Shown: in pieces, positions 10,115 through 21,797 of the stretch | Layout of the letters: each line of letters starts with the position of its first letter | How positions within the stretch are numbered: the stretch's first letter is position 1 | From: Phytophthora quininea | Taxonomy: Eukaryota; Oomycota; Peronosporomycetes; Peronosporales; Peronosporaceae | Direction: 5' to 3' | Assembly: GCA_011947345.1 (NCBI GenBank) | Contig: JAAVTG010000625.1 | Location: 1 to 53,976, forward strand | Length of the DNA: 53,976 bases | Notes under the pieces: generated by a model | Told to the model about the DNA's origin: nothing | Database searches by the model: none | The model's input: only the letters and a program-made list of their open reading frames with translations | Program-made: the position numbers and the translations under genes

Positions 10115-10579
10115 TCGCTAGCAGTAAGTAGACAGCCGCCCAGCTGTGTTAGGAACGCATTGACGCCGATGGATCTGCTGTCGATGCGATGCTCATGACA
10201 ACGTGCTAACTGTCGCCTGCTGGTTGCAGTGCCGGCCCAACGGAAATGACGATCCAAACGGTCAAGCCGAGGCAAACCTTCCTGATGAGCTTCGAATGCT
10301 GCGGAGTTTGGTCCTGAAGTTGGCTCGTCGTCCTCGAGGCAATGTGAGTTGGAAGTCGAATGGGTCGTATACCGCCAGCGAGAGTCCAATTCGGACGGCC
10401 ACAGCGTGGGTGTGAATGACCAGCAAGATGCTGCTTGTCCTTTGTTTTATGATGGACAAATAATCATCAAGCGCGATGCTGCATCGCGTATCGTCGACGC
10501 ACTCCCGATTAAAATCTCCGAGCTGTGAATGCCAGGAACAGCTCAATATCCAGCGAGCGAGTGTCCAACCCTGCAGCAC

Positions 10580-10848
10580 TCACTGCAATAGCGAATGAGT
10601 TGGTCGTCTACCGAGGCGTGTCCCAATGTCCACATGGCTAGCAGAACTCGCGTAGCACATGCTTAACGACAAATGCTCGACGCCATGCCTCCTTCCGCTG
10701 GAAAATTGAGCTCGCAGCAGCAACACCAGATGCTCCCGTTGCATTCGCCGCCTTGCCGCAGCTTGTGCTGTTCGACGAAGCCCTTCCAAGCCGCGAGGTC
10801 CATTGCTGCAACAACCCTACGCTGACTCGACGAGCTCGACAATTCCAC
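10580..10848 (-). CDS. Possible 5' exon, Cys-rich (weak)
   Basis: The minus strand reads MDLAAWKGFVEQHKLRQGG and then GSIWCCCCELNFPAEGG, which changes frame to VEHLSLSMCYASSASHVD. The CxxC-x(n)-H-x(n)-C spacing hints at a zinc-finger N-terminus, perhaps the first exon of the PX gene, reading away from the zinc transporter. I cannot confirm a start or a splice site. Confidence 0.25.
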
Positions 10849-10997
10849 GACCGATTTGTAGCTCTCCGCCGTCTGTAGGCATTCCTGCTTCTTGCTCCCT
10901 CACGTCCCAGTACGTGGCATGTCCAGCGTAACGCTGGGAACGGTCTCCGCTAACGTCGTTGTCTCCCTTCCACAGAGAATGAGCGGAGTTAAGTCCG

Positions 10998-12374
10998 ATG
11001 CGACGGTGGAGACGTCGTCCCCAAGACTGCTCGACGCACTCCGTTGCCGTCGCTGACCATTACGGTGGACGCGTCGGTAGACCAGGAAGAAGTTCAGGGC
11101 CTGCCACGCACGATCGCATCGTGGCGTTGGAAAAGGAGGGGCCTGCTCCTGCTGGCGAGCACAAGGAAGAGGAGGAGCACGCTGTCCACTCGGCCGTCAG
11201 GAAGCTGCAGCTGGCCTGCGTCTGCTCCTTTGTCTTCATGTGCGTGCAGTTCGCCGGCGGGTACTACGCTGACAGTCTAGCAATTATGACGGACGCGGCC
11301 CATTTGCTGTCGGACGTGGCGGGTTTCTTGGTGTCGCTATTTGCCATGTACTTGGGACAGCTCCCGGCGTCTGCAACGATGCCGTTTGGGTATCACCGAG
11401 CGGAAGTCATCGGTGCACTGCTGAGTGTGCTGCTGATCTGGGCCATCACGATTGGCCTTTTGTTCGCCGCGATCGGGAGGATGATCGACCAGGGACGAGA
11501 AGACGCCAAGGAGATTGTGGACGGCAAGGTCATGTTCGTCGTGGCGGTGTTTGGACTGGTGATCAACCTCATTCTGATGAAGATTCTGGGGCATGGCCAC
11601 AGTCACGGAGGTCACGGGCACAGCCATGGAGGTCACGGCCACAGCCATGGCCACGGGCACAGTCATGGTGGACACAGTCACGGCGAGAAGGAATGCGTCA
11701 GCCAGAGCCCCAGTGTTAGGACACCCATGTCGGCTATGGCACTGATCGATGGCGTGGAGGAGCCAGGATCGTGTGACGCGCATACTGCTCATAAAGACAA
11801 GGCTGGCTTCGAGAGCATCAATGTCCAAGCAGCGTATATCCACGCACTTGGAGATTTCTTGCAGAGTCTTGGAGTGTGCCTCGCCGGCGCAATGATCTGG
11901 TACAACCCGTCGTGGCAAATTGCAGACCCGATCACGACCATCCTCTTCTCTTTTCTGGTGCTGGGGACGACGATCGGAGTGCTGGCCCGCAGCGTCCACA
12001 TTCTCATGGAAGGAGCTCCGCCAGAGCTGGATCTCCGCGTGGTGGAGAAGCGTCTTCGCGCCCTTCCATCCGTATACGACGTGCACGATCTGAGCATTTG
12101 GATGATCTCCGATGGCCACTTGGCTGCGAGTGTTCACATTCTGCCCAACGGTTCGCCTCGTCATGCTCTGCGAGGAACTCAGAGAGTGCTGCAGTCTCTG
12201 GGCGTTCGTCGTCAAACTGTGCAAGTGGAAGACCCTGCCGATCGCGACTGGAATGAGGATCTCTACTGCACTTGGATGACCTACTCCAATGGCGCGTCCG
12301 AAGCTGAGAGCAAGATGTCTGTTCCTCGCGCTGGCACAAGGAAAGCAGCTCCTGAACCGCTGGCTTTCGACTAG
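10998..12374 (+). CDS. CDF-family zinc transporter (ZnT/SLC30-like)
   Basis: The protein exports zinc from the cytosol into organelles or out of the cell. Visible are a first helix pair with DAAHLLSDVAGF (HxxxD zinc site), YHRAEVIGALLSVLLIW, a long His-rich cytosolic loop made of GHSHGG-type repeats (about 11590-11690), a second site HALGDFLQSLG, and a C-terminal cytoplasmic domain with VHDLSIWMISDGHLAASVHI. The length of 458 residues is usual for the family. The N-terminus is uncertain. An upstream ATG at 10980 (MSGVKSDATVETSSPRLLDA) gives a better-looking start but needs two frame changes before 11110, so the printed start at 10998 may be an artefact of indels. Six transmembrane helices are expected. 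Confidence 0.9.
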   Translation: MRRWRRRPQDCSTHSVAVADHYGGRVGRPGRSSGPATHDRIVALEKEGPAPAGEHKEEEEHAVHSAVRKLQLACVCSFVFMCVQFAGGYYADSLAIMTDAAHLLSDVAGFLVSLFAMYLGQLPASATMPFGYHRAEVIGALLSVLLIWAITIGLLFAAIGRMIDQGREDAKEIVDGKVMFVVAVFGLVINLILMKILGHGHSHGGHGHSHGGHGHSHGHGHSHGGHSHGEKECVSQSPSVRTPMSAMALIDGVEEPGSCDAHTAHKDKAGFESINVQAAYIHALGDFLQSLGVCLAGAMIWYNPSWQIADPITTILFSFLVLGTTIGVLARSVHILMEGAPPELDLRVVEKRLRALPSVYDVHDLSIWMISDGHLAASVHILPNGSPRHALRGTQRVLQSLGVRRQTVQVEDPADRDWNEDLYCTWMTYSNGASEAESKMSVPRAGTRKAAPEPLAFD

Positions 12375-12518
12375 AAACTCACACACAAGTCGGACATGTA
12401 GATAAGCAGGGGCATCAACTAATTATTTAATGAGAGGAAGCTCATGTACCTCACCTTCTTGCTTCCCCGTCGACGTTGTGCTGCCTGGTCAGTTTGCGTA
12501 CCTAAATCTAACGCAGAT

Positions 12519-14222
12519 TTACTGCTTGGAAGGTGCGGCAGGTTCCTCCACTGGCGCCGTGGTCTCTTTTGCTGGTGCTTCAGCCTTAGCGTCTACAGGG
12601 GAAGCAGTTTTAGCACTCGCAACTCCAGGCTTTGCCTCAGTTGCAGCCTCCACCTTCGCTTCCGGTGCAGCGTCAGCCTTCACTTCTGGCTTTGTCTCTA
12701 CAGGCTTCGGTTCTGCCGGTTTGGGCTCCATTTTGGACTTCAAGAACTCCATCAGACGGAAGCCAGGGGTGGCGTGGTGGTCCTTGGAGATTTCACGTAC
12801 GATATCTTTAATCGACAAGATGCCAGCGAGTTCCTTCTCTCGGTCCTTTCGCATGACACCAATCACAGGGAAATGGCGGCCGTTGGAGGTGGCAGCCAAG
12901 TCCCAGCACTTCTCCAGCGGGTCTTCAATTTGCAGTAGCGATCCGACGGACGACATCACGTCCGTCACCAGCAGATTGGTCGGGTCCTTGTTCTCAAACA
13001 GCACCTTGCGAATGTAGTCGCGCTCCGTGAAGATGCCGAGCACGCGCTGCTCCTTATCGACAACGAGCACCGCACCAAAGTCCCGGTTCGCCATCTCCTC
13101 CACCGCCTGTGCGACAGTCACGTTGTCTTCCGGACGGGTGTTGAGGATGAGTTTGATGCGCTTGTGCTTCTTCTTCAAAAGCGTCGCTGCAGTCACGACA
13201 GGCACCGCCGTTTCCGTCGTCTCCGACTTAACAGGCTCGGGTGCAGCATTTTCAGCAGCCGCAGCTTCAGGGGTAGCTGCTTCTGCCGTCACCTCTGTCT
13301 TACCAGCTTCAACCTTAGTCTCAGTCTCTACTTTAGGTGCATCCTCTGTCTTCGTCTCGGCCGGAGGCGTCGGGTTCTTGGCAGCCTCAAACTCCGCATA
13401 GGCTCGGACGATGTCCGTAATGGACAAGACGCAGCGCATGTCTTCCTCCTGCACCGATCCTCTCTTCACCGCACTCGTCATGTCGCCATTGACCACCGCC
13501 AAGTGGCGAATGTTCTCCTTCGTCATGGTGGCCAATGCACTATCAAACAACAATGACAATCACCTCATCAGCCACAAAACATCATCTCTCTCCAACTATC
13601 TCCAGTCACTTACTCGATCACCGTCGTGTTGGGATGGATACACATAATGTGGGAGCTCATGACGTCGTGTACGAGCTTCTGCTCCGTCATGACCGTCCGG
13701 GGAGATCTTCTTGAGCACATCTCTCTCCGTGACGATGCCCACGATGCCCTCCGTGGGTTCCGTCACAATGAGCGACCCAATGTTCCTCTCCACCATCAGA
13801 GCCACCGCGTCATGCACCGATTTGGTGCCGGCAATGCTCTCCCACTCCTCAAAGTCGTGCAGCTTCGTGTTGCTAGCCAGCTCCTGCTCGCGGGCGTTCA
13901 GCACGTCCGCAATGGTCAAAATCTTGGCATCCTCAGCCCCCACAGTGCCCAGATCGATCTTGACGTCGTCTGCTGCGTTTTCTAAAGTGGCGGCTGCTTC
14001 TTGGGCGGCTGTGGCGGTCGCTGGGGACGCGCTGGCGGCAGCTACAGCGGCAGCACTAGGTGGGTTCGTCGTCGTCGCGTTCCAACGCGCGGCGGTCGCT
14101 ACCACAAGCTGACGACGCAGAGAGGGCGCCTGAGATGAAGATAGCACCGTCCGGGAGGCGCGCACCAGCGCCATGCGCGTCTTGAGCACCTTGGAGAGCA
14201 GCATCGCTGCTGGGTCTTGCAC
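12519..14222 (-). CDS. Mitochondrial protein with four CBS domains
   Basis: There are two exons: 14222-13614 and 13539-12519. The 74-nt intron has donor GTAAGT and acceptor TAG and splits a GAT codon. The N-terminus is Arg/Ser/Ala-rich (MALVRASRTVLSSSQAPSLR), a likely mitochondrial presequence. Four CBS units follow in two pairs: VHDAVALMVERNIGSLIV with GIVTERDVLKKIS, then the TVMTEQKLVHDVMSSHIM unit, then VAQAVEEMANRDFGAVLVVD with GIFTERDYIRKVLF, and last VTDVMSSVGSLLQIEDPLEK. CBS pairs bind adenine nucleotides. The C-terminus is an Ala/Glu/Lys/Pro-rich tail. One extra base in the G run at 13699-13702 breaks exon 1, and removing it restores ISRTVMTEQ. No catalytic domain accompanies the CBS units. 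Confidence 0.85.
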
Positions 14223-14291
14223 GCTACTTGGCTCGAATGATTGTGAGGATCGGAATTTACATACAGGATGATGGGTGATGAAGAATGATGG

Positions 14292-17065
14292 TTAAAATGC
14301 TTTATCGATCTGGTTGAAGTGCAGTGTCGAAGCGGACCAGTGCTCATTGCCGGCGATGAAGTCGCAGCGGACGATCTTGCTGCGCTCTTTGACGCGATTG
14401 TTTTGCTCCCACTTGATGTAGATGCCTTCGATGGGGCCAGCGTAGAACTTGGATGCGTGTTGAGTCATGCCGATGAGATCATCTCGTGATGGCAGGATGT
14501 TGCCTTCGTAGAGCTTTGGCACCAACTGGATGGGGTTTTCTTCTGGACAGGAGGCAGCGCTGACCGACAGCAGCTCTTGCAATGAAGAGCGATCGTAGAA
14601 GTGATCGGTCTCTCGGTCGTACAGGTCGAACGCGTAAAACAAGCTCTTTAGGCCAGAGTACGCGATGGAGTGCGTTGCTGCGACCCACTCACCGTACAGG
14701 ATGAACCGACCGGGGAAGAGTAGGTCACGGTTGAGCATTGCGTAAAGCTGCGCCCCATGGGAGCTTAAGAACACGTCAACGGAGCGGAACTGGCGGTGGG
14801 TCTGCGCGTTGATCACGTGCGAGCGGTTCTGCACCACGAACGCGCCGTCCGCAGACAACGAAATGCCCATGTTGGCGCCGTCCATTTTCTCCGTGATGAC
14901 GATGTCGGTGCCTTGGGTGGGAGGCAGCGACCAAACGTCAGTGCTAACGATCTCGTCATCCTCTGTTGCTGCTCCGAGGTTGATGAGGTGTGGTGTGCGT
15001 GGGAATCTGAGCAAAGGAAGCGGCGGCGACAACAAGTCCACCAACTCAAGTGCTGCTTCAACGGAAGTGATCCGAACGATGGTTTGAAACCCTTCCGACA
15101 GCTCTGGTGACTCGAATGTGCTGGAGTGGTGATGAATTGCGAAGCCAACACGACGTCCTGGTGGCAACGTGGGGTGGTCGGCACGCCGCATTGCTCGAGC
15201 TTCACACAGCTCCTTGGGGGTATCAAAAACAACAGCCGTCGCGTGTTGACTCCACGTGCTCGCGAGACGGAGGAACAGTTCCCGATCAGCGCGGACGCCA
15301 TTGCATCGATCCAGAACTGCGCGACGGGTACCCGTTTGTCCGATGCTTCTTTCACAGCCTTTTCGGCCGACTTCGTCGCTGTGAATTACTGTCCAAGGCT
15401 GGTAGCTGACGTTGTTTGCCCGTGCCGTCTTGCGAGTGGTGAGTGCCCCAATGCATCGCTTCGTGAGAGCTTTTCTGAAGGAGCTCTTGCCAGATCCCGG
15501 AAGTCCACACAAGACGAGCAAATCTGAAGTCTCGATTGGTTTGCCAGTGATTTCTGGTCTACTTGGCGCAAGCTCGGGTGGCTCCTTCAGGAACACGCTT
15601 CGTCTCTTCCAAAGAAGAGAGCAATATTTACTCACTGCCTCCTCTTGCTCTTTGGTCTCGATGCTACCTGGTCGCATTGCACGAAGCGCCTGAATCGCTT
15701 CGGCCGCCGTCATTGCAGGCTGGAAATCTTCTTCCTCAGATTCAATATGTGGCGGCCGAAAGCCGAACGCCACAAGGTAGCAAGCAAGCATCGTCCCAGC
15801 GCGACCTTTTCCACCACCACAATGTACCAGCACAGGAGCCTTCGTCGGCGAGGTGGAGCAACAAAGCCGCATGAACAGATCGATTTGCTCGCTGCTTGGA
15901 GCATGGTAATTGTCCACAGGCAGCAGGGTGTTCTTGATATCTGGTAGTCCTTCAAACCAATCCGGTGGCAAAGGCTCTTCTTTCGTGAGTGTCACGACAT
16001 GCCGGATGTGCAGTGAGTAGCAGAAACATCGAATATCGTCACGATTTCGAGGCGTGGACACTCCAGCGAGTTGGAACGGCACGATCCATCGGAAAAACCG
16101 TGGCAGTGAATAGATCCCTGAAGCTGGACCAGGTGAGGAAAATATCGTGAATTTTGTCCGCGGCGGCAGCAGCAGCAGCAACGACATCGACGAGTTTGAC
16201 ACCGTATCTCGGATAGCGACCCACGTCGAGATCGACCACGGACGACACAAAACGATACGCAAGGCATGAGGAACTTGCTCAATCTCTCTATCGGCGAAGA
16301 TTGGCCCCCATTCAGTTGATGCAGCACACGGCGATAACTGCGCACAGCAGTGTTTCCACAGCGGAGAATCCTGTCCAGGCTTATCACTTTCAACATTAAA
16401 CCCCGCCATCTTCTCTATCAAATGCGCATAGCTGAGCATGGCGAGCTTGGGTCGATCGGCCTGTAGCGCTGCATCGCCCAGTCGAACCCACCCACGTGTA
16501 GTCTCCCTCCCGAACTTGGTACACAGCAACGTTGCAATCTCCATCGCGCGGATGGGCTTACTCTCCAGCAGCACTTGACGACTCAGCGCCTCCAGCACAT
16601 TCCTACCCACTTTCTGCAGACAGGAATCGTCCAGCAGTGCGTCGCTGGTCTTGCCGATATCGTGTCGATTGGCAGTCGACACGGTCACGTGGAAATCCTT
16701 CAATGGCAGTCCAAACTTCACTCGGAACGCTTGGGCTTTGGGCCACATGCACACTGCAAAGTAGACGCCGCCGTCACGCAGGTTTTTGAGGCGCCGTGTC
16801 CTCCACCCAACCCGACGACGAAGCAGCGACTTGGTAGCGTCTGTGCTTCCTGAACGGCTTCAGTGCTCAACCCACGCAGCTCCTCTTTGGTCACCAACGT
16901 CATGTGCCACTCGTCCTCCGGCACCACTGCAAAGCCACAACGTTCTCCCAGCATCTCCCGGATTTCTTGCTTCATACTGGAGTCTGCACCAAATTGCAGC
17001 GCCAAGCACCCTCGATAGCGTCCCACACGGTCCACCATTGCTGTGCAGTGCTTGGCAAAAGTCAA
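14292..17065 (-). CDS. Multidomain RNA repair enzyme: 2H phosphoesterase, DSP phosphatase, polynucleotide kinase, RNA ligase
   Basis: The predicted order is as follows. A 2H phosphoesterase has EDEWHMTLVTKEEL and, after a one-base shift near 16795, KDFHVTVSTANR, giving the two HxT/HxTxS motifs. A helical linker follows. A DUSP23/VHZ-like phosphatase has RWIVPFQLAGVSTPRNRDD, VLVHCGGGKGRAGTMLACYL (Cys-x5-Arg) and MRPGSIETKEQEEAV. A P-loop kinase has LCGLPGSGKSSF and LDRCNGVRADRELF. A nucleotidyltransferase ligase has ITEKMDGANMGIS (KxDG lysine), FYAFDLYD, EGIYIKWE and RSKIVRCDF, as in Rnl2-type RNA ligases. The continuous frame from 16754 has 820 codons; the whole protein is about 920 residues. 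Together these activities could open a cyclic phosphate, phosphorylate a 5' end and seal RNA, as fungal and plant Trl1 do. The order is the reverse of Trl1 (ligase-kinase-CPDase) and a phosphatase is added. The gene is divergent from the helical-repeat gene at 17186, with 120 bp between them. Confidence 0.82.
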
Positions 17066-17185
17066 AGTGTGCTTTCATCGCAGGTACTGTACAAATCTGT
17101 GACGTGTGAGCATCCTTGTGAGTGATGGTACCACATCAACCTTTACACATGTTTTGTACAACTACCGGAGCCGCACACCCCAACC

Positions 17186-18082
17186 ATGAGCTTGCTCCGC
17201 GGCGTGGTGCGCTCGCTGCGGCCGTCCGCGCGACGTTTCTCGTGCTCTGCGGTCTTGCAGAGCTCGGCTGTAGCCACAGAAGCCGCCCACGATGCTCCTG
17301 CAGCGCCCCACAGCTCCGTGTTGCTCCAATTGGAGCGCTCCATCGCCCAGCGCCGACCGAGCCAAGCGCTGACCCACTTGTCCCAGTTGGAAACGCCGCC
17401 CAGTGCGCAAGTGCTGCAGAGATTGTCGATCCTACTGGCCAAGCAGAAGTCGCGGGCCCATGCAGTCCGCGCCTTCGAGATCCTGCGGGGCGTGTTCCAC
17501 CTGCAGGGCCTCAGTCCGGACGACTACACGAGACTGGCGTCCATCTACGTGATGGACGCGTGTCTGCGGTTCAGACTACTGGACCAGGCCATGGAGCTGT
17601 ACGATGAAGCTGTAAACCAGGCTGTACTGCTAGATCTGCCAGCGTATGACGCCCTTTTGACGGCCTTGCTGGACGCCAAGAGACTGGAGGAAGCGACCGA
17701 GATCCTGAGAGAAGTCTCGGCCGGAGAAGACGTCATTCCTACGGAGAATACATTTGTGCCAGTGCTGGTGGAGCTGGTGAGGGCTCGCCAATACGAAGAT
17801 GCCACACAGCTGATGAAGCAGGGACTTAGTCGAGACGTGACGTTCACCAGCGAGACGTTCCACCCGCTACTGACGCTGGCAGAGCGGGACACGGAATCCA
17901 CAGACTCGCTCATCAGCTTTTTGACCTTTATCGAGGAGTCCTGGGAAGAGTACAAGGTGGGTATCGACGGTAGGACTGATGTAGTGCTACGGTGTTGACG
18001 CTTGTGTGTGTTGCTGTAGGCGTTTGACGACTTTGACGACGAAGATTTGGACGACCCTGAAAACCCACTGCGCGATCCTTAG
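17186..18082 (+). CDS. Mitochondrial helical-repeat (PPR-like) protein
   Basis: Exon 1 is 17186-17956, the 63-nt GT-AG intron is 17957-18019, and exon 2 is 18020-18082, ending in an acidic tail FDDFDDEDLDDPENPLRDP. The protein has 277 residues. The start MSLLRGVVRSLRPSARRFSC is an Arg-rich presequence typical of mitochondrial import. The middle is a run of paired helices (ILLAKQKSRAHAVRAFEIL, LLDQAMELYDEAVNQAVL, LLDAKRLEEATEILREV, LVRARQYEDATQLMKQGL) with the 35-residue spacing of pentatricopeptide repeats. PPR proteins bind organellar RNA. The exact subfamily is not recognised. It converges on the kinesin gene with about 100 bp between stops. Confidence 0.78.
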
Positions 18083-18189
18083 CGATGTGGTCGCTTCGAG
18101 GTATGCAACGATGTGTTGCGGTTTTGATGCGGTGCCAATAAACGTCTCGACGAGGGACTTCTACGAACCCTGCTCTTTGCTTTAGCTTA

Positions 18190-20498
18190 TCAGCGTACTA
18201 GACGAGAGGTGCTTCCGGCTTTGGAACCTGGAACCAGTCGACCAATCTTCGGCACTGCGCGGTTGTTGGTCTGAATGCCGGGCTTCCTGACTTCTGGCAG
18301 CGAGCGCTGGGATCCCGACGGAGTACTATTGTTGTTGCTAGGCGTCTTCGGCCTTCGATGAAGTGATTTGCTCTCCAGAGTCCCGACACGAGCCTGAAGT
18401 TTTGAGATCGCGCCTTCATAAAGTGCCTCCATCTGCTGGATCTGCTCAAAACAGTCGGTAAGTTCTTGTTTTCCATGTCCTGCGGACATTCTAATCTCTC
18501 GCCTTACCGCTTCTTTAGGCACAAACTCGGATTCGATTTGGTCTTGCAGTTTTTCGCGCTGGTTTTCTCCTTCCACCATCTACACAGCGAATAAGATTGA
18601 GGACAAAGGGGCCAGCAAACGGAAGATTTCGGGCATCGTACCTGGGCTTGAAGAGCTTTGAGCTCCTTCTCCAGAGCAGCCACTTTGGACGTGGCAGCAT
18701 CTCGCTCGCGTTCGCGATCTCGTTCCTCCTGCACCAGTTCAGCGATCCGCTCGGTGGTGTCTTCCTCCAGTTGGAAATACCGCAGCTTGAACTCTTTGAG
18801 TTCCTGCAACGTGTGAAGCACCTGCGTTTTCTCACCTGCTAGCTCTCCCTCGACTTCGTGCCATTCCTCAGATGCTTCATCTGCAAGTTTCTTGTACGTT
18901 TCAATCTGGCGATCACAAGCTGCTTTCACTTGCGCCACGTCTTGGGCGTGTCTGGTTACAAGTTGCTGCAACTCCACCTTCACCTGTTCTGCGTCGTTTG
19001 CTGGATCACCGTCAGCAGCATTTGTAGAGTGTCGAGTCGCTGTCTGCGCGGCTTCAAGCTCAAATTCCAAGTGCTGAACCCGAAGCAAAGCTTTCGTCAG
19101 TTGGTCTTCAGCCTGAGCTGCTCGTGCTTTTTCGTCGCTAGCTGCAGACTCGGCTTGTTGCGAGCGCTGCTGTTCCTCATCAAGAGCTTGGCGCATTTCC
19201 TCGTAGAGTGTACGGTAATCCAGCACCGACAAGGCCGAGCGATGCGCTCGAACGGCGACTTGCATGGCTCGTTGGCCGAATTGCAGCGTTTGGAGAGTCT
19301 CTGGGGCTTCTGAAAGTGCAGGAGTGACAGTCACCACTAATGCAGTCTTCGCATTGCCACCCAAGCTGGATTGAAGCAGTCGGGTCAGCTTGCTATCTCG
19401 GTATGGCACGTGGTAGCTCGCTTGGTTCTGCGATTGTTGCGATTGTTTGCTGAGTGCTGAAATGCAGTTTCCAAGCGCTGAAAGACTGAGGTTGATGGCT
19501 TTCAACTCACTAATGTGACGGCCGTACACGCGCGACTTCTTCACGCGTTCGGAGCCTGCGAGGTCTACGAGGTACAAGTTACTCAGTCGAATGACGGGCT
19601 GAGTAGTGCTGCTGAATTTGCCGGACGTTGTCGGAGGCGGCGCAAACTCTTTTCGCTCCACCCTTAGAATGAGAATGGCGTGGCTGCGACTGGAATGCGC
19701 GTTCATCTGCGTACTTGACACGGCGCGGTTTGCATTGCCTCGCTCCATCAGATTCAAACAGTCTTCTACATTTGCAACATGAACTGCTGCAGCGCCGTCG
19801 ATGTAGACTCCTCGGTCCGGGTCTTCACGAACCAGAATATTGCTCGGCGAAGTTTCCGGTTCGAGCAAGTCGTAGATGCGCTCGCAGTAAATCTGCACGT
19901 AACTCAGCGCCACGGTCGTCTTTGCTTGCGAGCGAGACTTCTCTGCGCGGTCGAAGATGTCTTCAAGAGCGCGTGGAATCAGACCACGCTGTTCTCCTTG
20001 GATCAAGTCGCCAGGCCCCACCATGGTGTGTGTTTTACCTGTTGCAGTCTGGCCGTACGCTAAGATGGTGCCGTTGTAGCCTGCCATCACATCTTCGACA
20101 ATGGGGGCAGCCACTCGCTGGTACACGCTTTGCTGGTCACAAGTTTCGTTGAGGTGGCCGTCGAATTGGAAGAGTCGAGTCTCGCCGTGGGCTGCAGTGG
20201 GGGCCTGGAACGTGACGCTCCGGCCATCCGACTGCATCGTAAGCGACGGCGTCAACGACCCGATGGCTTTGCGGCCCTTGTCCGTGATGAAGGTGGCTGG
20301 ATCATCGTCGTCGGTGCTTTCAGGAGTAGCGTCCGACGCAGGTTGAGCGTCACCGCCGTCCAAGGGCTCGCCGTTCTCGCCGAACTGTTGACAGTACTCG
20401 TCGTAGCTCCAGCCGTCCCGCTCACGCTGCAGCAAAGGTCTTGCTCGACAGAAAACTTTGACACGCTCCACAGGTCGAGCCGCGGCCTTCGCATCCAT
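18190..20498 (-). CDS. Kinesin motor protein
   Basis: Exon 1 is 20498-18642 and exon 2 is 18579-18190, with a 62-nt intron (donor GTACGA, acceptor TAG). The product is 748 residues. The motor domain is N-terminal: KVFCRARPLLQRER, P-loop LAYGQTATGKTHTM, switch I NAHSSRSHAILILR, switch II LVDLAGSERVKKS, and the YRDSKLTRLLQSSLGGNAKT helix. A neck and a coiled coil follow (about residues 400-700), then a basic Ser-rich tail ending TSRLVR. The N-terminal motor implies plus-end-directed microtubule transport or a spindle role. A short insert rich in Asp/Ser sits near residue 60. No frameshift is seen. Confidence 0.93.
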
Positions 20499-20768
20499 CC
20501 TCGTTCGATGGAGACCCCGCCCCGACTTGTGAACGACCTCGAGGCCCAGGAATCCACGGTCGTTTCGACCGACGCCTATTTCAAAAGGTTGCTGAAATGA
20601 ACCAAGAAGCCTACCATTGCATTATGAGGCAAGCACCTCGGACGACAGCGGCGCTGGGTGACAGGACCCCCTTCGACGTCACTAGAAGTTCTCCCCCAGT
20701 CTGCACCAGCATGAGCATTTTTTAAAACGAAGTCACTCTGGATTTTGCAAGCTACGCGTCAAGAAGGC

Positions 20769-21167
20769 ATGAAATTCCTCGCCGCTGCTGCACTTCTGCT
20801 GCTGACTGTCACCTCCGCTGCGGACATGGAGGTATGGCTGTACAGCCACGGCAGCAACGCCGTCTTCACGATCGACTCGACTCAGCGCTGCTACACAGTC
20901 AAGAAACTGTGGAACGACCGCGCGGTTCGTGCCAAGTGGAAGAACCTGCCCATAACGTCGACGATGGCGTTTTATGAGGACAGTCGCTGTCGCGGCACCA
21001 GCGCCACGAGCTCGGACACCCCATCCGGCAGCTACTCGTTCGAAAGCGAGGACAAGCTCAACAAGCGCGTGTCGTCCTTCATGGTGCAGGGATCGAGTAA
21101 GGATGCGACGGCCGGGTTCTTGGATGTCAAGGCAGATGCCGCGGCGTATCCTGTCATTGGGGATTAA
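20769..21167 (+). CDS. Small secreted protein, possible beta/gamma-crystallin-like fold
   Basis: The product has 132 residues. MKFLAAAALLLLTVTSAAD is a clear signal peptide, so the Met at 20769 is preferred over the upstream one at 20745. The mature part has two cysteines (QRCYTVKKLWNDR and FYEDSRCRGTSA) and two similar halves, each with an aromatic-rich strand. The second half ends LNKRVSSFMV, close to the N/D-x-x-x-S-S signature of crystallin-type Greek-key motifs. That fold is inference. There is no RXLR or LFLAK motif. It is divergent from the kinesin gene with a 270-bp gap that should contain both promoters. It could be an apoplastic effector or a wall-associated protein. Confidence 0.7.
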   Translation: MKFLAAAALLLLTVTSAADMEVWLYSHGSNAVFTIDSTQRCYTVKKLWNDRAVRAKWKNLPITSTMAFYEDSRCRGTSATSSDTPSGSYSFESEDKLNKRVSSFMVQGSSKDATAGFLDVKADAAAYPVIGD

Positions 21168-21797
21168 GCCTACCAACACGCAGCATGACTGAGGCACGAA
21201 CAAGTTCTACAGGAGATCGGAAAGTAGTTTCTTGAAGAGAAAGTCGGTTCGACGATACTGCAGCAAGATGATTGGTTGCGATAAATGCAAAATGGTGATC
21301 AACAGGTGCAACTCGGTGACCTGCAAAGGCTGCGGATCAGTCACGACCGAGATTATAAAACTTTGCATGCCTTGCACCCAAGCTTCGAGTTCAAAGTAAA
21401 TGTCTGTCACGAAGTTAGCAGAGCTCTCGGTGTAGCCGGAGCTCTGACTAACGAGGATCTTGGTAGCACTTAAGAGGAAGCAGGTCGTTTATTTAATTGT
21501 TGAGTCGTGCGCGTTCTCGCTCAGTCTTAGAGGTCTTAGAAGAATCACACGTCTGCTTGGCCAGAGCAGTGAAGACTTGTTTTGTCTTTGGTTGATTCAA
21601 GAATGAATGGGACGAGTCGCCCCTCCGTTCGGTGCTTCGACTTGAGCCTCATTCTTTCCGCACTCGCTACTCCATACTAATCTTACGTCTTGTTAAAATG
21701 GCCGCTTGTCATTGGTTTATCCCGAGCATCTGCTCCTCTGGGAACTCGTCCGTTGCTTCTTGCTCCTGGCTCCTGGCTTCATTATGATCCTGTCACA

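Noticed and set aside
12430..13017. Plus-strand Ala/Ser-rich frame over the CBS gene
   Set aside because: It is the antisense shadow of the Ala/Glu/Lys-rich tail of the CBS protein and has no recognisable domain.
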